DNA of 7,265 nt from positions 1 through 7,265 of the forward strand of contig NZ_CAAFRZ010000075.1 in NCBI RefSeq assembly GCF_900765565.1, read 5' to 3'. Within the stretch, counting starts at the first letter, position 1. The number at the start of each line of letters is the position of its first letter. The notes beneath the pieces were generated by a model. That model made no database searches and was not told where the DNA came from. It saw only the letters and a program-made list of their open reading frames with translations. The DNA is from an uncultured Dialister sp. GTDB taxonomy: Bacteria; Bacillota; Negativicutes; Veillonellales; Dialisteraceae. A program made the position numbers and the translations under genes. Of this stretch, positions 6,231 through 7,265 are shown one piece after another.

Positions 6231-6647
6231 TTAAAGAATATTAAACACTTCCAAAAAGCATTGTAACATTCTTTTTGTAGCATTTCCTGCAGTATCCATT
6301 CTTTCTTTAGCTTCTTTTATTATTTCTGGATGCATTTTTATATATGAATGTCCCATTTCATTATCAAATGAACGCAATGTATCAATACACATTTCTAGTA
6401 ATTCATCATCCTTTGTATGAAGCAATTTACCTATTATCTCTAGTTCCTCTTGGATTATTTGATTATCAAGACAATATACTAATTTTTTTTTCCATTCTAA
6501 GTCTTTATTCAATATATCATTAGAAAGCTTTTCCCAATCATCCTTTGAAAAATCATTCATAATACTTTGTGCAATAAGAAATCCATCATCGTACCATGAA
6601 TCAACTGTTGATTCCTCTGATAATAAATTATCTAACTCTCTATACAT
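6231..6647 (-). CDS. probable immunity protein next to the EndoU-like toxin (138 aa)
   Basis: A small acidic protein, predicted mostly helical by eye, with no signal peptide or membrane segment. The ATG at 6645-6647 follows AGAGGTG (6653-6659) at 5-base spacing, and the toxin stop at 6663-6665 is only 15 bases upstream, so the two form one transcription unit ending at the 6012-6056 terminator. The pattern of paired helices (DGFLIAQSIMNDFSKDDWEKL, KKLVYCLDNQ, EELEIIGKLLHTKDDELLEMC) resembles helical-repeat immunity proteins found downstream of polymorphic toxins. I cannot name the Imm family. Position, size and acidity support the role; the function is inferred from context only. Confidence 0.72.
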   Translation of the reverse strand: MYRELDNLLSEESTVDSWYDDGFLIAQSIMNDFSKDDWEKLSNDILNKDLEWKKKLVYCLDNQIIQEELEIIGKLLHTKDDELLEMCIDTLRSFDNEMGHSYIKMHPEIIKEAKERMDTAGNATKRMLQCFLEVFNIL

Positions 6648-6662
6648 ACAATCACCTCTTTC

Positions 6663-7265
6663 TTAAAATCCTGATGGTTTTGGTGCATTAATTTTTCCAG
6701 TTGGATATCCAGATATTACATCATTTCCAAGTTTTATTACATCAACTTCAACACCATCAACAATTTTTCTATGCCATGTTGCCCCATCTCTTCCACGAAC
6801 TGAGATGAAAGGAGAATCTCCAACCTCTTTTATAGTATCAATAATCTTTGAATCACTCCATGAATCTGGAAAAACAGTACTTTTCTTAATTTTAGAAATA
6901 CTGCCATCTTGTAAATCTTTTACAAACTTTATATTTCTAGTTCCATCTGCATTGACTGACAGTTCTTCCACTGCAAATAAATCATTGCTATTATTAATCT
7001 GGGGAGAATGTCCTCCTATCACCTCATTTTTAACAGGGCTTTTTCTTTGTCCTTCTAATATTTTTTTCTCCATTTCGGGACTAATTTGAGTTGAATATTT
7101 ACCACTCTCAAGCAAATCACCTGCATTCCTTAAATCCCATACATCCTCATATTCAACCTTCTGGGATACCAGCAATGCATCTGCCTTTTCCACTCCTGCC
7201 AGCTCGGCACTTGTCAATCCTTCTTTGCTTCCATTCTCCAGAAAATCCAGATACTTTGCTGCATC
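6663..7265 (-). CDS. C-terminal part of a polymorphic toxin with EndoU-like nuclease tip (partial, 5' end outside window)
   Basis: The frame is open from the window edge (200 residues visible), so the TTG at 7217 should not be taken as the start; it also lacks a spaced Shine-Dalgarno. Residues 1-75 are a charged helical region without a fold I recognise. Residues about 80-195 look like the bacterial EndoU ribonuclease tip: IGGHS with H86, a central DGT...FVKD region, then STVFPDSWSDSKIIDTI (residues 129-145) and the terminal SGYPTG with Y187. In that family the His residues and the C-terminal Ser/Thr...Tyr are catalytic for RNA cleavage; H165 (ATWH) is a candidate second His, though its spacing is unusual. 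The assignment rests on motif recall. Delivery and full architecture cannot be seen. The following gene (6231-6647) is the likely immunity protein. Confidence 0.68.
   Translation of the reverse strand, partial: DAAKYLDFLENGSKEGLTSAELAGVEKADALLVSQKVEYEDVWDLRNAGDLLESGKYSTQISPEMEKKILEGQRKSPVKNEVIGGHSPQINNSNDLFAVEELSVNADGTRNIKFVKDLQDGSISKIKKSTVFPDSWSDSKIIDTIKEVGDSPFISVRGRDGATWHRKIVDGVEVDVIKLGNDVISGYPTGKINAPKPSGF

Noticed and set aside
6805..7089. Plus-strand 94-codon ORF
   Set aside because: It is antisense to the EndoU-like toxin tip; its hydrophobic look comes from reverse-complemented charged codons.

Overview
The window looks like a piece of a polymorphic-toxin island from a low-GC Gram-positive bacterium. 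A gut-type clostridium (Lachnospiraceae-like) fits best: the ribosome binding sites are strong AGGAGG-type, the tip genes are AT-rich, the Rhs core is of the Firmicutes type, and there is an IS256-family transposase. That placement is an inference from sequence style. Every gene I support is on the minus strand, so the natural reading direction is from 7265 down to 1.

Upstream block (7265 to about 5850): the C-terminal 200 residues of a larger protein that enters from beyond the window and ends in a domain resembling bacterial EndoU ribonuclease toxins. It is followed 15 bases later by a small acidic protein, probably its immunity partner, then by a short gene-tail remnant (6114-6200) and a clear rho-independent terminator (6012-6056). 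Below the terminator is AT-rich sequence with one weak 46-codon ORF, a pair of imperfect repeats and a good minus-strand promoter (5714-5742).

Mobile block (about 5599 to 4283): a full-length IS256-family transposase with an intact DDE triad. An IS256-like terminal sequence is visible only on its 5' side. On its 3' side the stop codon runs directly into Rhs coding sequence, so the element seems to have lost one end, and the 5' part of the rhs gene is gone.

Rhs block (4282 to 583): about 1,110 codons of YD repeats, the Rhs-associated core ending in DPSGH, and an AT-rich nucleotidyltransferase-fold toxin tip. The reading frame is broken by four separate single-base indels but has no nonsense codon in the path I followed. 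Directly after it, with the Shine-Dalgarno overlapping the toxin stop codon, is an intact 116-residue gene that is very probably the cognate immunity protein.

Downstream block (514 to 1): a 5'-truncated fragment of a second, different Rhs protein that leaves the window.

Together the locus reads as layered remains of several toxin/immunity modules: EndoU-like plus immunity, Rhs-NTase plus immunity, then another Rhs fragment. This is the orphan-cassette pattern known for Rhs and contact-dependent systems. Both toxin tips and both immunity genes are intact while the large Rhs carrier is damaged.
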